From Aquidulcibacter sp. (lineage in GTDB: Bacteria > Pseudomonadota > Alphaproteobacteria > Caulobacterales > Aquidulcibacteraceae): a stretch of DNA of 64,000 bases. Shown one piece after another: positions 8,128 through 17,475 of this stretch. The stretch covers positions 62,001 to 126,000 of the forward strand of contig JAPZTJ010000004.1 in the NCBI GenBank assembly GCA_027532555.1, read 5' to 3'. The notes beneath the pieces are model-generated. The model had not been told where the DNA came from, did no database searches, and saw nothing but the letters and a program-made list of their open reading frames with translations. How positions within the stretch are numbered: the stretch's first letter is position 1; each line of letters begins with the position of its first letter. The translations under genes were made by a program, and so were the position numbers.

Positions 8128-9408
8128 ATGCTTTATTCCATTGTTGAGATGCAGCGTGCCGCTCTGATGCCTTGGCGCTTGGCTGTAAATTACCAGCGCG
8201 CTTTGCTGGCCAATCCGCTTAATCCCATTGCGCAGACGCCGTTTGGCCGCAATCTCAGCGCCGCTTCTGACCTCTTTGAAGCGATGACACGCCGCTATGA
8301 GAAGCCCGATTGGCGGATTGATTCCACCGTGATCAACGGCATCAAAGTGCCAGTTACAATCGAGACCGTTTGGTCATCGGCGTGGTGCAGCCTCGTCCAC
8401 TTTAAGCGCGATAAGCAGGCCTTGGCCCAAGCGCGCGGGCCTGATTGGGTCGAACCACGCGTCTTGATTGCAGCGCCTTTATCGGGCCATTTCGCGACCT
8501 TGCTGCGCGGCACGGTCGAAGCCTTCATTCAAGATCATGATGTCTATATCACCGACTGGCATGATGCCCGCGATGTGCCAATTGGCATGGGACGCTTTGA
8601 TCTAGACGACTATATCGAACACATCCGTGAGATGCTGGTGCAAGTGGGCCCAAAAGCCCACGTGGTAGCTGTGTGCCAACCGGGCCCTCCCGTTTTGGCC
8701 GCCATCGCCTTGATGGCCGAAGACAAAGACCCTGCCCTACCCGCGTCCATGACCTACATGGGCTCACCCATTGATGCACGATGCTCGCCCACGGTGACCA
8801 ATAAGCTCGCGGAAGAAAAGCCGTTTGCTTGGTTTGAATCCAAGATGATCCAGACCGTGCCTCCGATTTTTCCGGGCGCATTTCGGCGCGTGTATCCGGG
8901 CTTTGTGCAATTAGCCTCCTTCATGCAAATGAATATGGATCGGCATATCGACGCCCACCGTGACTTCTTTAATCATTTGGTCGCTGGTGATGGTGATGAA
9001 GCCGAAAAGCACCGCGAATTCTATGATGAATATCTGGCAGTTCTCGACTTGTCAGAAGAATTCTACCTTCAGACGATCCAAAAAGTGTTTCAAGAATATC
9101 ATCTGCCACGTGGCATCCTGATGTGTCGGGACCGCTTGGTGAAGCCCCAATTGATCAAGACGGTCGCGTTGATGACCGTCGAGGGCGAGAAGGACGATAT
9201 TTCCGGTATTGGCCAGACCCAAGCGGCCCATGACATCTGCACCGGCATCACTAAAAAGATGCAATACGACTATGTACAAGAAGGCGTCGGCCACTATGGC
9301 GTGTTTAATGGCCGACGGTTCAAGAGCGAGATTTACCCCCGCCAGAAGCAGTTTATCCGCACTTATTTCAGTGCGGATAAAGAACGTCAGTTTTTGGCAG
9401 CTGGCTGA
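8128..9408 (+). CDS. phaZ: Intracellular polyhydroxybutyrate depolymerase
   Basis: Degrades stored polyhydroxybutyrate granules in the cytoplasm. The ATG at 8128 follows a strong GGAGG and yields 426 residues, close to the PhaZa1 family length. Unlike the serine nucleophile of secreted depolymerases, the motif AVCQPGPPV puts a cysteine at residue 183, the same number as in the Ralstonia enzyme. Candidate triad partners are Asp356 or Asp357 in EGEKDDISG and His389 in GVGHYGVF. There is no signal peptide, as expected for a granule-associated enzyme. A TGC/GCA palindrome upstream may be a PhaR site. The 3' end overlaps a convergent gene by 22 bases. Polymer synthesis genes are not in the window. 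Confidence 0.95.
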   Translation: MLYSIVEMQRAALMPWRLAVNYQRALLANPLNPIAQTPFGRNLSAASDLFEAMTRRYEKPDWRIDSTVINGIKVPVTIETVWSSAWCSLVHFKRDKQALAQARGPDWVEPRVLIAAPLSGHFATLLRGTVEAFIQDHDVYITDWHDARDVPIGMGRFDLDDYIEHIREMLVQVGPKAHVVAVCQPGPPVLAAIALMAEDKDPALPASMTYMGSPIDARCSPTVTNKLAEEKPFAWFESKMIQTVPPIFPGAFRRVYPGFVQLASFMQMNMDRHIDAHRDFFNHLVAGDGDEAEKHREFYDEYLAVLDLSEEFYLQTIQKVFQEYHLPRGILMCRDRLVKPQLIKTVALMTVEGEKDDISGIGQTQAAHDICTGITKKMQYDYVQEGVGHYGVFNGRRFKSEIYPRQKQFIRTYFSADKERQFLAAG

Positions 9409-11417
9409 TTGGTAAAGGTGATACCAAGGCGCGTTGGCAGGTCTTTTGGATCTGCCAGGGCGGGTATCTCAATCGGCACAGGGGGCTGCATAACAGCCGT
9501 CATTGCGCCACCAACCTCTATCCAGCGGGCCAAGGAAATCAGGAACTGCCGCTCCATGATCGACTTGTTTTTCTCCGCAGCCGACTGACGCAGTGGCTCT
9601 GCCCAAGATTGGCGAACTTGTGCCAAAGCTTGAGCATCTTGAGTTGCGGCACGGCTGGTTGCGCCCTTGGTAGGTGGAGCCATCATCGAGGCAAACACCC
9701 CGGCCGCCTTAGCAATCCCGCCTTGATCACGCAGCTCTAGCGCGCCATTGAGGAAGCGGACGCCCTGATAGATTGCCAAGGTCCGCTTGAGCTGTTCCAT
9801 ATCGTCCGGCTTCTTTTCGCCTTTTCCTTTGGGCTCATTCAGGTTTTTGAGATCTGCAGCTAAGGGTGCCATGAGGGAATCGACGGTCTGTTCGCGGTAA
9901 AAATTCGCGAGCCCGTTCATGGCCATATTCAAGTTGAATCCAGCCCAACCTTTTATCTCATAGCCGAGTTCCTTGAACTTCACGATGTCAGTTGTGGGCT
10001 CATAGGTAGCATCATAGCGAACAACCAACTCAATCCCATCAGCAATCAGCGGCGCAAACATCGCCATGGGACTATTGGGTTGATTCAATAAGGCATCTGG
10101 AATGGTTAGTTTCATGGTGGTGGGCACCATCCGCGTCCCAGTGATGATGCCATCTGCATTGCGGGTCGAACTGGTTGCAATCTGGTCGATCGTAAAGTTG
10201 AAGCCCATGGCTTCAATGCCGAACTTTGACATGGTGATTGCGCCGATGCCGCCATCGAGCGGTCCACCTGGCAATAAATCTTTGAGTTTTGGGCTAGGTG
10301 TGGGCGTAGCGACTGGAGCAATCGTTGCAGCCAAGGCGGATCCAGAGGCCAGTTCGGCAAAGCCGAGGAGTGCCGAGCGGCCGCTTGGCTTTTTGTCCAA
10401 GCTGGGCATGATCTTAGCAAAAGCGCCGCCAAGAGCAGCGAAATAGGCGACATTGATGTCCTCTAACGTGAAGGACTCAAGGCTTATATCGACGCGCTTT
10501 TCCCCGACGCCCGTTGTGCCCTTCATGCCGGACAAACCAAACTTGCCAATATTCTTGTCGGTCCAATCCGCCAATTCCATCCGGTCCATGGCGAATGAGA
10601 AGTTTTGCGGCTGATCTTTTTCCGCGGGCAATTTAATGTCCATGGTGACGCTCTCGATCAGCATAGAGCCCAGCGATAGCTTCTTGAAATCAAAGTCCAC
10701 CAGATCCATGGAGCCGTCTTCAGGCATTGTTTGCCACCCGGCAATCTTAAAATTGGTCGCAGAAATCTTGCCAAATTTAAGGTTACTTTCTGAATCAACG
10801 ACCTCGAAATTCAACAACTCCATCGAAGTGGTGGACCAACCGTCTGGCGTAAGGCTGATGCCAATCAGATTGATATTGCCGATCTTGCTGTTGGCGAATG
10901 TGCCATCTGAGCCCTTTATTTGTGAAACCACATTAGCAATACGCAAGTCACCATTAAAGTCAGCATTCGCGATGTTTGGCGTCGCGCCCGCACTATTCTT
11001 GTTGGCACCACCAACCCACTTTGAAAGAGTGTCAAAATTGGAGGATTGGGTCAGCCCCGTAGCCTCAATCTTGCCAATCGTGGTCTTCTCGCCGTCTTTA
11101 CTTAGCGTCGTGCCATTTTCGAAAGTGAGGCTGAACCGCGCTTGATCGGAGGGCGCACCCGTTTGCGGCATACGCTGCAGCACCAACTGACCGAAACTCA
11201 CATCAACCTTGTTGGTTTCTTTATCCTTGAAAACCAAGTTCTCAAGAACCACCCGGTCTTCACTCACGCTTTTGGTTACAAATTGCGTTGTCGCGCTGGG
11301 CTTATCCAATTGCCAAGACTTCAAAACATCGCTCATTTTTGGTGCAGTTTGAGCATAAGCTGGTGCAATCATGACAGAACAAAGCGCCGTTGCAGCCAAT
11401 AAAGACTTCAAATTCAT
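9387..11417 (-). CDS. Large secreted protein of unknown function
   Basis: A 676-residue protein with a clear signal peptide, MNLKSLLAATALCSVMIAPAYA, cleaved after AYA. I do not recognise a family. The body has repeated short patterns of the form KFGKI, NIGKFGLSG, KIGNINLIG and SLGSMLIESV, alternating hydrophobic strands with Gly and Asp turns, which suggests a long beta-rich fold such as those of AsmA-like or DUF945-like periplasmic proteins. A Pro/Ser linker (ATPTPSPKLKDLLPG) lies near residue 370, and the last 150 residues look helical. No lipobox or membrane helix is seen, so a periplasmic location is likely. The end overlaps phaZ convergently by 22 bases. Confidence 0.75.
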   Translation of the reverse strand: MNLKSLLAATALCSVMIAPAYAQTAPKMSDVLKSWQLDKPSATTQFVTKSVSEDRVVLENLVFKDKETNKVDVSFGQLVLQRMPQTGAPSDQARFSLTFENGTTLSKDGEKTTIGKIEATGLTQSSNFDTLSKWVGGANKNSAGATPNIANADFNGDLRIANVVSQIKGSDGTFANSKIGNINLIGISLTPDGWSTTSMELLNFEVVDSESNLKFGKISATNFKIAGWQTMPEDGSMDLVDFDFKKLSLGSMLIESVTMDIKLPAEKDQPQNFSFAMDRMELADWTDKNIGKFGLSGMKGTTGVGEKRVDISLESFTLEDINVAYFAALGGAFAKIMPSLDKKPSGRSALLGFAELASGSALAATIAPVATPTPSPKLKDLLPGGPLDGGIGAITMSKFGIEAMGFNFTIDQIATSSTRNADGIITGTRMVPTTMKLTIPDALLNQPNSPMAMFAPLIADGIELVVRYDATYEPTTDIVKFKELGYEIKGWAGFNLNMAMNGLANFYREQTVDSLMAPLAADLKNLNEPKGKGEKKPDDMEQLKRTLAIYQGVRFLNGALELRDQGGIAKAAGVFASMMAPPTKGATSRAATQDAQALAQVRQSWAEPLRQSAAEKNKSIMERQFLISLARWIEVGGAMTAVMQPPVPIEIPALADPKDLPTRLGITFTNQPAAKN

Positions 11418-11497
11418 CGATAAACTCCCCCTAAAAGAGTGATCAAACTGGCATGATACGGGCTCTCTGCCAACGGGAGAGCTGTCTAATCAAGATT

Positions 11498-11545
11498 AAA
11501 AAACGTTAAAGTCCAGGCGGTCCGCGCCTTAACGGGGCGGACCGC
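11498..11545 (-). terminator. Possible terminator hairpin at the end of the penicillin-binding protein gene
   Basis: GCGGTCCGC and GCGGACCGC (11517-11525 and 11537-11545) form a 9 bp stem that contains the stop codon in its loop. A run of six T on the minus strand lies about 13 bases beyond the stem, further than usual. It could be a weak intrinsic terminator. Confidence 0.4.
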
Positions 11546-13688
11546 TAGCCTCTGCTGGACGGGCCTGCACGTCCTTCACAATCTCATCGAGACTGCGGGT
11601 CTCAGGGGCCGCGCGGGCTGGTGTCGGCACGGGGGGCTGGGCTTCTGTGCTAGGGGTAACAGGCACAGGCATAGCGTCCCCGCCGGGCGGCAGCTCAAGT
11701 GCGTCGACGGGCAGAGTTTCGACATTCTCGTCGGTCGGTTCTGTTAAAGCATTGGGATCGGGTACTGGGGCGAGTGGCAAGGCAAAGCCACGTGGCGCTA
11801 CCCCCTTCATGGTTGGAACCATAAAGGCGCGCCAGATACGTGCGGGGGCTGAGCCGCCGGTGACGCGATTGGTTTTGACGGTGAAGTCATCATTGCCGAC
11901 CCAAACACCCGCCACATAGCCACCGGTAAAGCCGATGAACCAAGCATCGGCATAATCACTGGTCGTGCCGGTCTTGCCGCCGACGGGCCGGTCAGAAAGT
12001 TGCGCGGTGCGGGCTGTACCAGCTGAAACAACTTGTGCCAGCATCACATTCATATTGCGTAACGGCCCATCTTCGATGGCGCGACGAGGGGCCGGGGGTG
12101 TGCGCTCCCACAAGATTTTACCAGAACGGGTGCGGATGCGCTTAAACCCGTAGGGCGTGACCGCCATCCCACCATTGGCGAATGGAACATAGGCGGCGGT
12201 CAACTCAAGCGGGGTCAGAACTTCTGTCCCCAAGGCCAATGTCGGTTGTGGGTCAAGACGCGACCGGATGCCTAAGCGGCGCGCCGCCCGAATGACGGAA
12301 TCACGGCCAACTTCTTCGCCAAGACCGACGGCAACGGTGTTGATCGAGCGGGCAAAGGCGCTGATCAACGGCATCGCGCCCCGGAACTTGCCATCATAAT
12401 TTTGCGGAGCCCATTCGCCGACCTTAATCGGCGCATCGACCCGAACGGAATAAGGCGTCTCGCCCCGCTCCATCGCAGCCAGATAGACAAAAGGTTTGAA
12501 GGCAGACCCAGGCTGACGCTTCGCATCGCTCACCCGGTTAAACTCGCTCTCCTGATAATTCCGGCCACCGACCATGGCCCTTACGCCACCATCGCCCGCG
12601 AAGGCGACCACGGCCCCTTGGCCCATCCGCATGGCTTTACCATTCTGGCTGAGTTCTTGGGCAAGCGCATTCTCGGCATTCAATTGGGCGGATATATCGA
12701 GTGTGGTCTCAACAATAATGTCTTCTTCGGGCTCACCAACAATCGAGCCTACATCTTCAGCAATCCAATCAAGGAAATAAGCCGCACCACCACCGCGCGA
12801 GGTTGGGACAAAGCGTAATGGCTGGCTGACCGCTTGCAGGCGCTGAGCTTTGGTAATGACATTTTGTGCCTCCATCACATCAAGGACGACGGTCGCACGG
12901 TCTGAAGCACGCTGAGCGCTCGATACGGGATTGAAGCGCGACGGTGCCTTTAAGAGGCCCGCCAGCAAAGCTGCTTCCGAGATGGTGAGGTTTTGCGGCG
13001 TCTTGTCAAAATAGCGGCGGGCGGCCTCATCAATGCCATAGGCACCCGAACCAAAGTAGACGCGTGCCAAATAAAGCGCCAAAATCTCATCCTTGGTAAA
13101 TCGGCTTTCCAGCCAGACCGAGAGCAAGAGTTCTTGCGCTTTCCGCTTCAAAGATTGTTCTGACGACAAAAATAGGTTCTTGGCCAATTGCTGCGTTAGG
13201 GTCGAACCGCCCTGCACCACACGGCCAGCGCGTGCGTTGACGTAGAAAGCACGGGCCAAGCCCTCGAAATCAAAGCCCCAGTGGCGATAGAACTTCCGGT
13301 CTTCAATCGCCAGCACCGCTTGGGGCACATAGGATGGTAGGCTCTTTAGATCGATGGGCGGTGAATCGGGCGCACCACGTCGATCGACGACATTACCGCG
13401 AATATCGACATAGGTGATCGAGGGACGGTCGGTTTTCTTCCACAAAGCTTCAGGGTCTGGCAGGTCTGAGGCAACCCAGATGAAGACGCCAACGGCGAAT
13501 ACCCCCATCCATAAAACCATAACCGCACCCCAATAAAATAGGGTACCGAAAAAGCCTCGGCCTTTGCGAGGCTTTGCGGCGCTAGACCGCGACGGCCCGC
13601 GACGACGCGGTGGTGGACCATCTTGATAGCTGCCGCGACGACCGCCACCATTGGAATTTCTTCCATTGCCTGCCCCGCGCCCTGCCAA
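11529..13688 (-). CDS. Class A penicillin-binding protein (PBP1A-type)
   Basis: Bifunctional peptidoglycan synthase of 719 residues. After a basic, Gly/Arg/Pro-rich cytoplasmic tail of about 45 residues comes one membrane anchor (about 47-72). The glycosyltransferase 51 domain shows EDRKFYRHWGFD near 127, GGSTLTQQLAKN near 160, and ARVYFGSGAYGIDEAARRYF. The transpeptidase domain carries SAFK (catalytic serine) in QPGSAFKPFVYLAAM near 395, SINT, and KTGTTSDYADAWFIG near 575. The C-terminal 90 residues are Pro/Ala/Glu-rich and probably disordered. It polymerises and cross-links glycan in the periplasm. Gene order on either side gives no further hint. Confidence 0.95.
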   Translation of the reverse strand: MAGRGAGNGRNSNGGGRRGSYQDGPPPRRRGPSRSSAAKPRKGRGFFGTLFYWGAVMVLWMGVFAVGVFIWVASDLPDPEALWKKTDRPSITYVDIRGNVVDRRGAPDSPPIDLKSLPSYVPQAVLAIEDRKFYRHWGFDFEGLARAFYVNARAGRVVQGGSTLTQQLAKNLFLSSEQSLKRKAQELLLSVWLESRFTKDEILALYLARVYFGSGAYGIDEAARRYFDKTPQNLTISEAALLAGLLKAPSRFNPVSSAQRASDRATVVLDVMEAQNVITKAQRLQAVSQPLRFVPTSRGGGAAYFLDWIAEDVGSIVGEPEEDIIVETTLDISAQLNAENALAQELSQNGKAMRMGQGAVVAFAGDGGVRAMVGGRNYQESEFNRVSDAKRQPGSAFKPFVYLAAMERGETPYSVRVDAPIKVGEWAPQNYDGKFRGAMPLISAFARSINTVAVGLGEEVGRDSVIRAARRLGIRSRLDPQPTLALGTEVLTPLELTAAYVPFANGGMAVTPYGFKRIRTRSGKILWERTPPAPRRAIEDGPLRNMNVMLAQVVSAGTARTAQLSDRPVGGKTGTTSDYADAWFIGFTGGYVAGVWVGNDDFTVKTNRVTGGSAPARIWRAFMVPTMKGVAPRGFALPLAPVPDPNALTEPTDENVETLPVDALELPPGGDAMPVPVTPSTEAQPPVPTPARAAPETRSLDEIVKDVQARPAEASGPPR

Positions 13689-13825
13689 GATCGTAACCTT
13701 TCGTAAAGTCTAACAGAAATGTCCTGACTGATTGGGGTTAATCACAGGTGAATCAGGCAAATCCAAGGATGCTTCGAGACGACTCCAAGGCAAAGTTTTG
13801 GCATTGTTCTTGCGCTACCAGTGCC

Positions 13826-14188
13826 ATGAGCACTTTTTCGGGACAAATCATTCTAGTCGGCACCGCCGTGTGCGAAGGCTATAACCACAAAGTGGCCAAG
13901 GGCGCGCGCTGTGCCATGCTGTGTGTGTGCGATTGCGACCGTATGGAAGGCATGGGCCTTCTCGAGCTTTACGAGACCGAAGACGGCCTCGATGCGGGTC
14001 GCCTGCTTGATGAGACCCTCGGCCGTCATGGCTGGTGCGACATCAAGATTAAGGCATGCCTGCCTGTGGCCGACAAGCCCGATGGCTGGGAGCCGGAGCT
14101 TGAAGCGCTGATCGGAGCGGCCAAGCGGCTTGGGGTGGCCCACATGGTATTTGAACCCCAATCAGACCGCCCCAAAGTGCTGCACTAG
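13826..14188 (+). CDS. Small cysteine-rich hypothetical protein
   Basis: A 120-residue protein from ATG 13826; an in-frame start at 13748 would add 26 unlikely residues. No signal peptide. It contains Cys in AVCEGYNHK, then ARCAMLCVCDCDRM with four Cys in a row of eight residues, and later HGWCDIKIKACLP, which could bind metal or iron-sulfur, but spacing matches no motif I know. No clear ribosome binding site is seen. It is convergent with ppa, 18 bases away. Assigned as coding mainly because of length and coherent composition. Confidence 0.5.
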   Translation: MSTFSGQIILVGTAVCEGYNHKVAKGARCAMLCVCDCDRMEGMGLLELYETEDGLDAGRLLDETLGRHGWCDIKIKACLPVADKPDGWEPELEALIGAAKRLGVAHMVFEPQSDRPKVLH

Positions 14189-14206
14189 ACGCTTTCCGTC
14201 AGGGGC

Positions 14207-14758
14207 TTAGGAGCCCTGATACCCATAACCTTGGGCATTGGCGCGCTCTACACCTTCCATAATCATGGCCTTGGCGACATCGGCATCTTGCCAACCTTTC
14301 AGCTTGGTCCACTTGCCGGGCTCCAGATCCTTATAATGGGCAAAGAAATGCTCAATCTGGGCGACTTGGATGGCGGGCAAATCCTTATAGCTATCAACCC
14401 CATCATAAAAAGCGGTCAGCTTTGGAATGGGAACGGCCAGAATTTTCTCGTCTTCGCCGGCCTGATCTTCCATCAGCAAAACGCCAATTGGCTTCACGCG
14501 CAGTACACAGCCCGGGATCAAAGCGCGGCGGCCGATGCAAAGCACATCAACTGGGTCGCCATCTCCAGACAACGTGCCTGGGATAAAGCCGTAATTGGTT
14601 GGATAGCGCATCGGCGTATAAAGGAAGCGGTCGACAAACATCGCGCCGGAGTCCTTATCAATCTCATACTTAATCGGTTCACCACCCAACGGGACTTCGA
14701 TCACGACATTCACATCATTGGGCATATCGTGGCCGGGTGGTATTTTCTTGATATCCAT
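14207..14758 (-). CDS. ppa: Inorganic pyrophosphatase (soluble, family I)
   Basis: Hydrolyses pyrophosphate in the cytoplasm, pulling biosynthetic reactions forward. The ATG at 14758 gives 183 residues, normal for bacterial hexameric enzymes; the open frame extends 216 bases upstream but that part does not resemble the family. Motifs include [34 protein letters not shown], and the metal-binding signature [11 protein letters not shown] with three Asp. ENFxxHYKxLE appears as [17 protein letters not shown] partial hairpin spans the stop codon. Confidence 0.95.
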   Translation of the reverse strand: MDIKKIPPGHDMPNDVNVVIEVPLGGEPIKYEIDKDSGAMFVDRFLYTPMRYPTNYGFIPGTLSGDGDPVDVLCIGRRALIPGCVLRVKPIGVLLMEDQAGEDEKILAVPIPKLTAFYDGVDSYKDLPAIQVAQIEHFFAHYKDLEPGKWTKLKGWQDADVAKAMIMEGVERANAQGYGYQGS

Positions 14759-15066
14759 GGGGAGGATTCCTGTATTCTGAAGAAGCTGTGCCTTTGGCAG
14801 ATCGTCCGCGTGTTCTTGATTTAGGTCGCGAACCCCTGCGCGCGGGGGTTTAGACCAAGTGATGTTACAAAGCCATATTGCGATGCAATAATTTTGGAGA
14901 GCGACCCGCGCTCGGTTACCAAGCAAGCTCTGCGCCCCCTTGTGTAGAAACTGGCACTCAGCCGACGCGGACATCTTCCCCCTCTATGCGACAGCCTTTA
15001 ATCTTGTCTTCACGGAGCTTGATGCAGGCTCTTGCCCCGAGGCTAGTAGTTTGGAGCGCCGGCGAG

Positions 15067-16155
15067 ATGAACGATGACGAAAAGCGGTACACGACCGCAA
15101 CAATCAAGAGCCATAACGATACTGAGACGCCCAATCCTATCCCCTTTTACTTGCTGCATGCCTCTGCTTTAGCAGCGATTTTTACAGGCGTTCATGCGGC
15201 TGATCTCTGGCTTTGTCTTGGCCTCTATCTCTTGCGCATGTTTGGTGTGACGGCAGGATACCACCGCTATTTCGCGCATAAGAGCTTTAAGACCAGCCGG
15301 GTGTTCCAATTCATTCTGGCCTTCATTGCCCAAACTTCGGCCCAGCGCGGCATCTTGTGGTGGGCAAGCCACCACCGTAATCACCACCGCTTTTCCGACA
15401 CCGCACAAGATGTCCACTCTCCGGCCAGAACCAGCTTTTGGTATGCCCATTTTGGTTGGGTGATCGACCCGAAGAATCACGAGACCGACTATGATGGCAT
15501 CGCTGATTTCACCAAATATCCAGAGCTTGTGTGGCTGGAGCGTAATCCCTATTTGCCGCCAGTCATTTTGGGCGTCGTAGTTTGGCTGTTCGCGGGTTGG
15601 TCCGGCCTTGTGGTTGGCTATGTGTGGAGCTTGATCGCCTGCTATCATGCCACCTTCTTTATCAATTCCTTGGCCCATGTTCATGGCCGCCAACGCTTTG
15701 TGACGGGTGACCACTCGCGCAATAATTGGATGCTGGCCATCGCCACCATGGGCGAGGGCTGGCATAATAACCACCACGCTTTCCCCAATGCAGCCCGGCA
15801 AGGCTTTAAGTGGTGGGAGTTTGATTTGAGCTTCTTGATCCTGCGCGTCTTGTCCTGGTTCGGGATCGTGTGGGACTTGCGTCACCCGCCCAAAGAAATG
15901 GTGCAAGGCATTCATTTGCCGGGCCCTGCCCTGATGGAGAAAGCCGCCCATCAATTGTTGCAAGACTTCGCCGACCGCCTCGCCAAGGCCCGCGAAGGGT
16001 GGCGCGTGCCAACCGTTGAGGAATTACGCGCCATCGCCATCCGCAATATGCCCAAGAACCCACATTTGGATGCCATCCTTGCGCGGGCAGAAGAGCTGGC
16101 CACCGAATGGATGCCCTCTTGGCTGGCCCAGCAAACGGCTCGTCAGCCGGGGTGA
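15067..16155 (+). CDS. Acyl-CoA/acyl-lipid delta-9 desaturase
   Basis: Integral membrane di-iron desaturase that introduces a cis double bond into fatty acyl chains. Three histidine boxes are present in the right order: HRYFAH near residue 62, HHRNHH near 99, and GEGWHNNHH near 237, together supplying the iron ligands. Hydrophobic segments flank them. The ATG at 15067 (362 residues) was preferred to an upstream start at 14878 because the extra 63 residues are unlike the family. The C-terminal 90 residues form a helical extension. An IS110-family transposase gene lies 38 bases downstream on the opposite strand but leaves the gene intact. Confidence 0.92.
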   Translation: MNDDEKRYTTATIKSHNDTETPNPIPFYLLHASALAAIFTGVHAADLWLCLGLYLLRMFGVTAGYHRYFAHKSFKTSRVFQFILAFIAQTSAQRGILWWASHHRNHHRFSDTAQDVHSPARTSFWYAHFGWVIDPKNHETDYDGIADFTKYPELVWLERNPYLPPVILGVVVWLFAGWSGLVVGYVWSLIACYHATFFINSLAHVHGRQRFVTGDHSRNNWMLAIATMGEGWHNNHHAFPNAARQGFKWWEFDLSFLILRVLSWFGIVWDLRHPPKEMVQGIHLPGPALMEKAAHQLLQDFADRLAKAREGWRVPTVEELRAIAIRNMPKNPHLDAILARAEELATEWMPSWLAQQTARQPG

Positions 16156-17313
16156 TGGACTGCACGCTGGTGCAGGCTGACCCCAATCTGTCATCAAGTC
16201 AGTTCAGCATGTGAGATGAGGACTGGTTTGAGGACAGCATTTGCGATGGTTACGAGTTTTCGGGCGACGGCGGCGAGGGCGAGTTTTTTGGGTTTTTTGT
16301 TGTTGAGCAGGTTTTGATAGAAGTGCTTGAGGTCTGGATGGCAACGTGATGCGGTCAGGGCTGCCATGAAGAGGGTGCGTCGGATGAGATCGCGTCCACC
16401 GGTCATGGGATATTTCTTGAAGCTGTTGCCTGATTGAGCTGGATGGGGGGCAAGGCCTGCAAGGCAGGCGATTTGCTTGCGCGTTGCATGACCAAGTTCG
16501 GGCAGCATCGCGATGAGGGTGTGGGCGCTGACTGGGCCGATGCCTTGGATGGCGCGCAGGCGCTTTTCTTGGGCTTTGATCGTGGCATGAGACTTCATAA
16601 TGTCCGATATCTGTTGCTCGATCTTTTCGACCTGGGTGTTGATGAAGCTGATTTCATCTTGGAGGAAGCCAGCAAGATAGTGGCTATTGGGGGCCTTGCT
16701 GCGGTTGGTCGCCATGGTGCGTTGATCCAAGAGCGCTTGGCGATGTTTGACAAGAGATTGAAGTTCTTCTCGTTTTGGGTCTGGTGGCGTCCAGCGTGGC
16801 AGCGAGTTGAACCGATCTTGGCCGTAAAGTGCGAGACCATAGGCATCGATTGCATCGGTCTTTGCGCGTACCCCATGGGAGGTGATGAAGGCCTTCACCC
16901 TTGCGCCATCAGCCCTGTGGATGGGGATTGCGAGCTGGCTTGCCGCTTCTAGAAGCTGGCGTTCATAGCCTCCGGTGACTTCACACACGATCAAATCAAT
17001 CTGGCCGAGATTGATCAGAGCCTTTGTGATATCAGCGGCATTGTTGGGTATGGTTTTGACACCAGCACAGACCGGATGGCCGTCTCGTAATTGTTTGAGC
17101 ACGATGCTGGCTTTTGCGACGTCCGCACCTAAGATGATGCGGCTCTCGACTTTTTCTTTGTTCTGGATCATGTTTGCCTCGCTTTGGATTGTCTGCGGGC
17201 TTAGTCAAAAACTAGCCCAATCAAGTCAACAAGCTGTTCAAAGCTGGTGACGCTGGCAGACCTCGATGACAACGCGCCTCAAAACCCGATCCCCGCACGG
17301 TCGTACCAACGTC
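16156..17313 (-). mobile_element. IS110-family insertion sequence, ends not resolved
   Basis: The element is defined by its transposase gene; outer ends are approximate because IS110 members often lack terminal inverted repeats and do not duplicate their target. About 40 bases separate the transposase stop from the desaturase stop on one side. On the other side about 140 bases of non-coding DNA lie before a strong 14 bp hairpin. That upstream non-coding part contains GGGCTAG...CTAAGCCC pairing (17190-17220, with one bulge) and is where IS110-group elements encode their bridge RNA. The bridge RNA itself is inferred. Confidence 0.55.
16194..17171 (-). CDS. IS110-family transposase (DEDD recombinase)
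   Basis: A 325-residue recombinase with an intact frame. The N-terminal RuvC-like domain shows the DEDD tetrad: Asp17 in ILGADVAK, Glu64 in VCEVTGGYE, and Asp106/Asp109 in RAKTDAIDA. A coiled-coil linker follows (about residues 130-205). The C-terminal transposase_20 domain has the helix-hairpin-helix-like IQGIGPVSAHTLIAMLPE and the serine motif HPAQSGNSFKKY, with the candidate nucleophile near residue 246, then GGRDLIRRTLFMAAL. The element appears to have kept its coding capacity. Neighbouring DNA is rich in repeats, consistent with an accessory spot in the chromosome. Confidence 0.93.
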   Translation of the reverse strand: MIQNKEKVESRIILGADVAKASIVLKQLRDGHPVCAGVKTIPNNAADITKALINLGQIDLIVCEVTGGYERQLLEAASQLAIPIHRADGARVKAFITSHGVRAKTDAIDAYGLALYGQDRFNSLPRWTPPDPKREELQSLVKHRQALLDQRTMATNRSKAPNSHYLAGFLQDEISFINTQVEKIEQQISDIMKSHATIKAQEKRLRAIQGIGPVSAHTLIAMLPELGHATRKQIACLAGLAPHPAQSGNSFKKYPMTGGRDLIRRTLFMAALTASRCHPDLKHFYQNLLNNKKPKKLALAAVARKLVTIANAVLKPVLISHAELT

Positions 17314-17347
17314 GGCAATTTGGTGGGCGGCCACCCACCAAATTGCC
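17314..17347. repeat. Perfect 14 bp hairpin beside the IS110 element
   Basis: GGCAATTTGGTGGG (17314-17327) and CCCACCAAATTGCC (17334-17347) are perfect inverted repeats around a CGGCCA loop. No T-run follows. It lies about 140 bases upstream of the transposase start and could mark the end of the element, belong to its bridge RNA, or be an independent repeat. Confidence 0.7.
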
Positions 17348-17387
17348 TAACCAGCCCAACCATACTTACACATCACAAACAGACAAT

Positions 17388-17475
17388 CCCCGCCGAAGCG
17401 AAGCGGAGAGCGGGGACCCCGGTGGACTTTGCAGCACAAGGTCTGGGACTCGGCTGACGCCGTCCGGGATGACAC
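17388..17475. repeat. REP-like intergenic repeat with GAAGCGAAGCG core
   Basis: CCCCGC (17388-17393) and GCGGGG (17410-17415) flank CGAAGCGAAGCGGAGA, followed further on by CTGGGACTCGGC and CCGTCCGGGATGACAC. The pattern CCCCGC-GAAGCGAAGCG-GCGGGGACC and GGGATGACAC is typical of dispersed hairpin repeats in alphaproteobacterial intergenic regions. Identification is by recalled resemblance. Confidence 0.45.
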
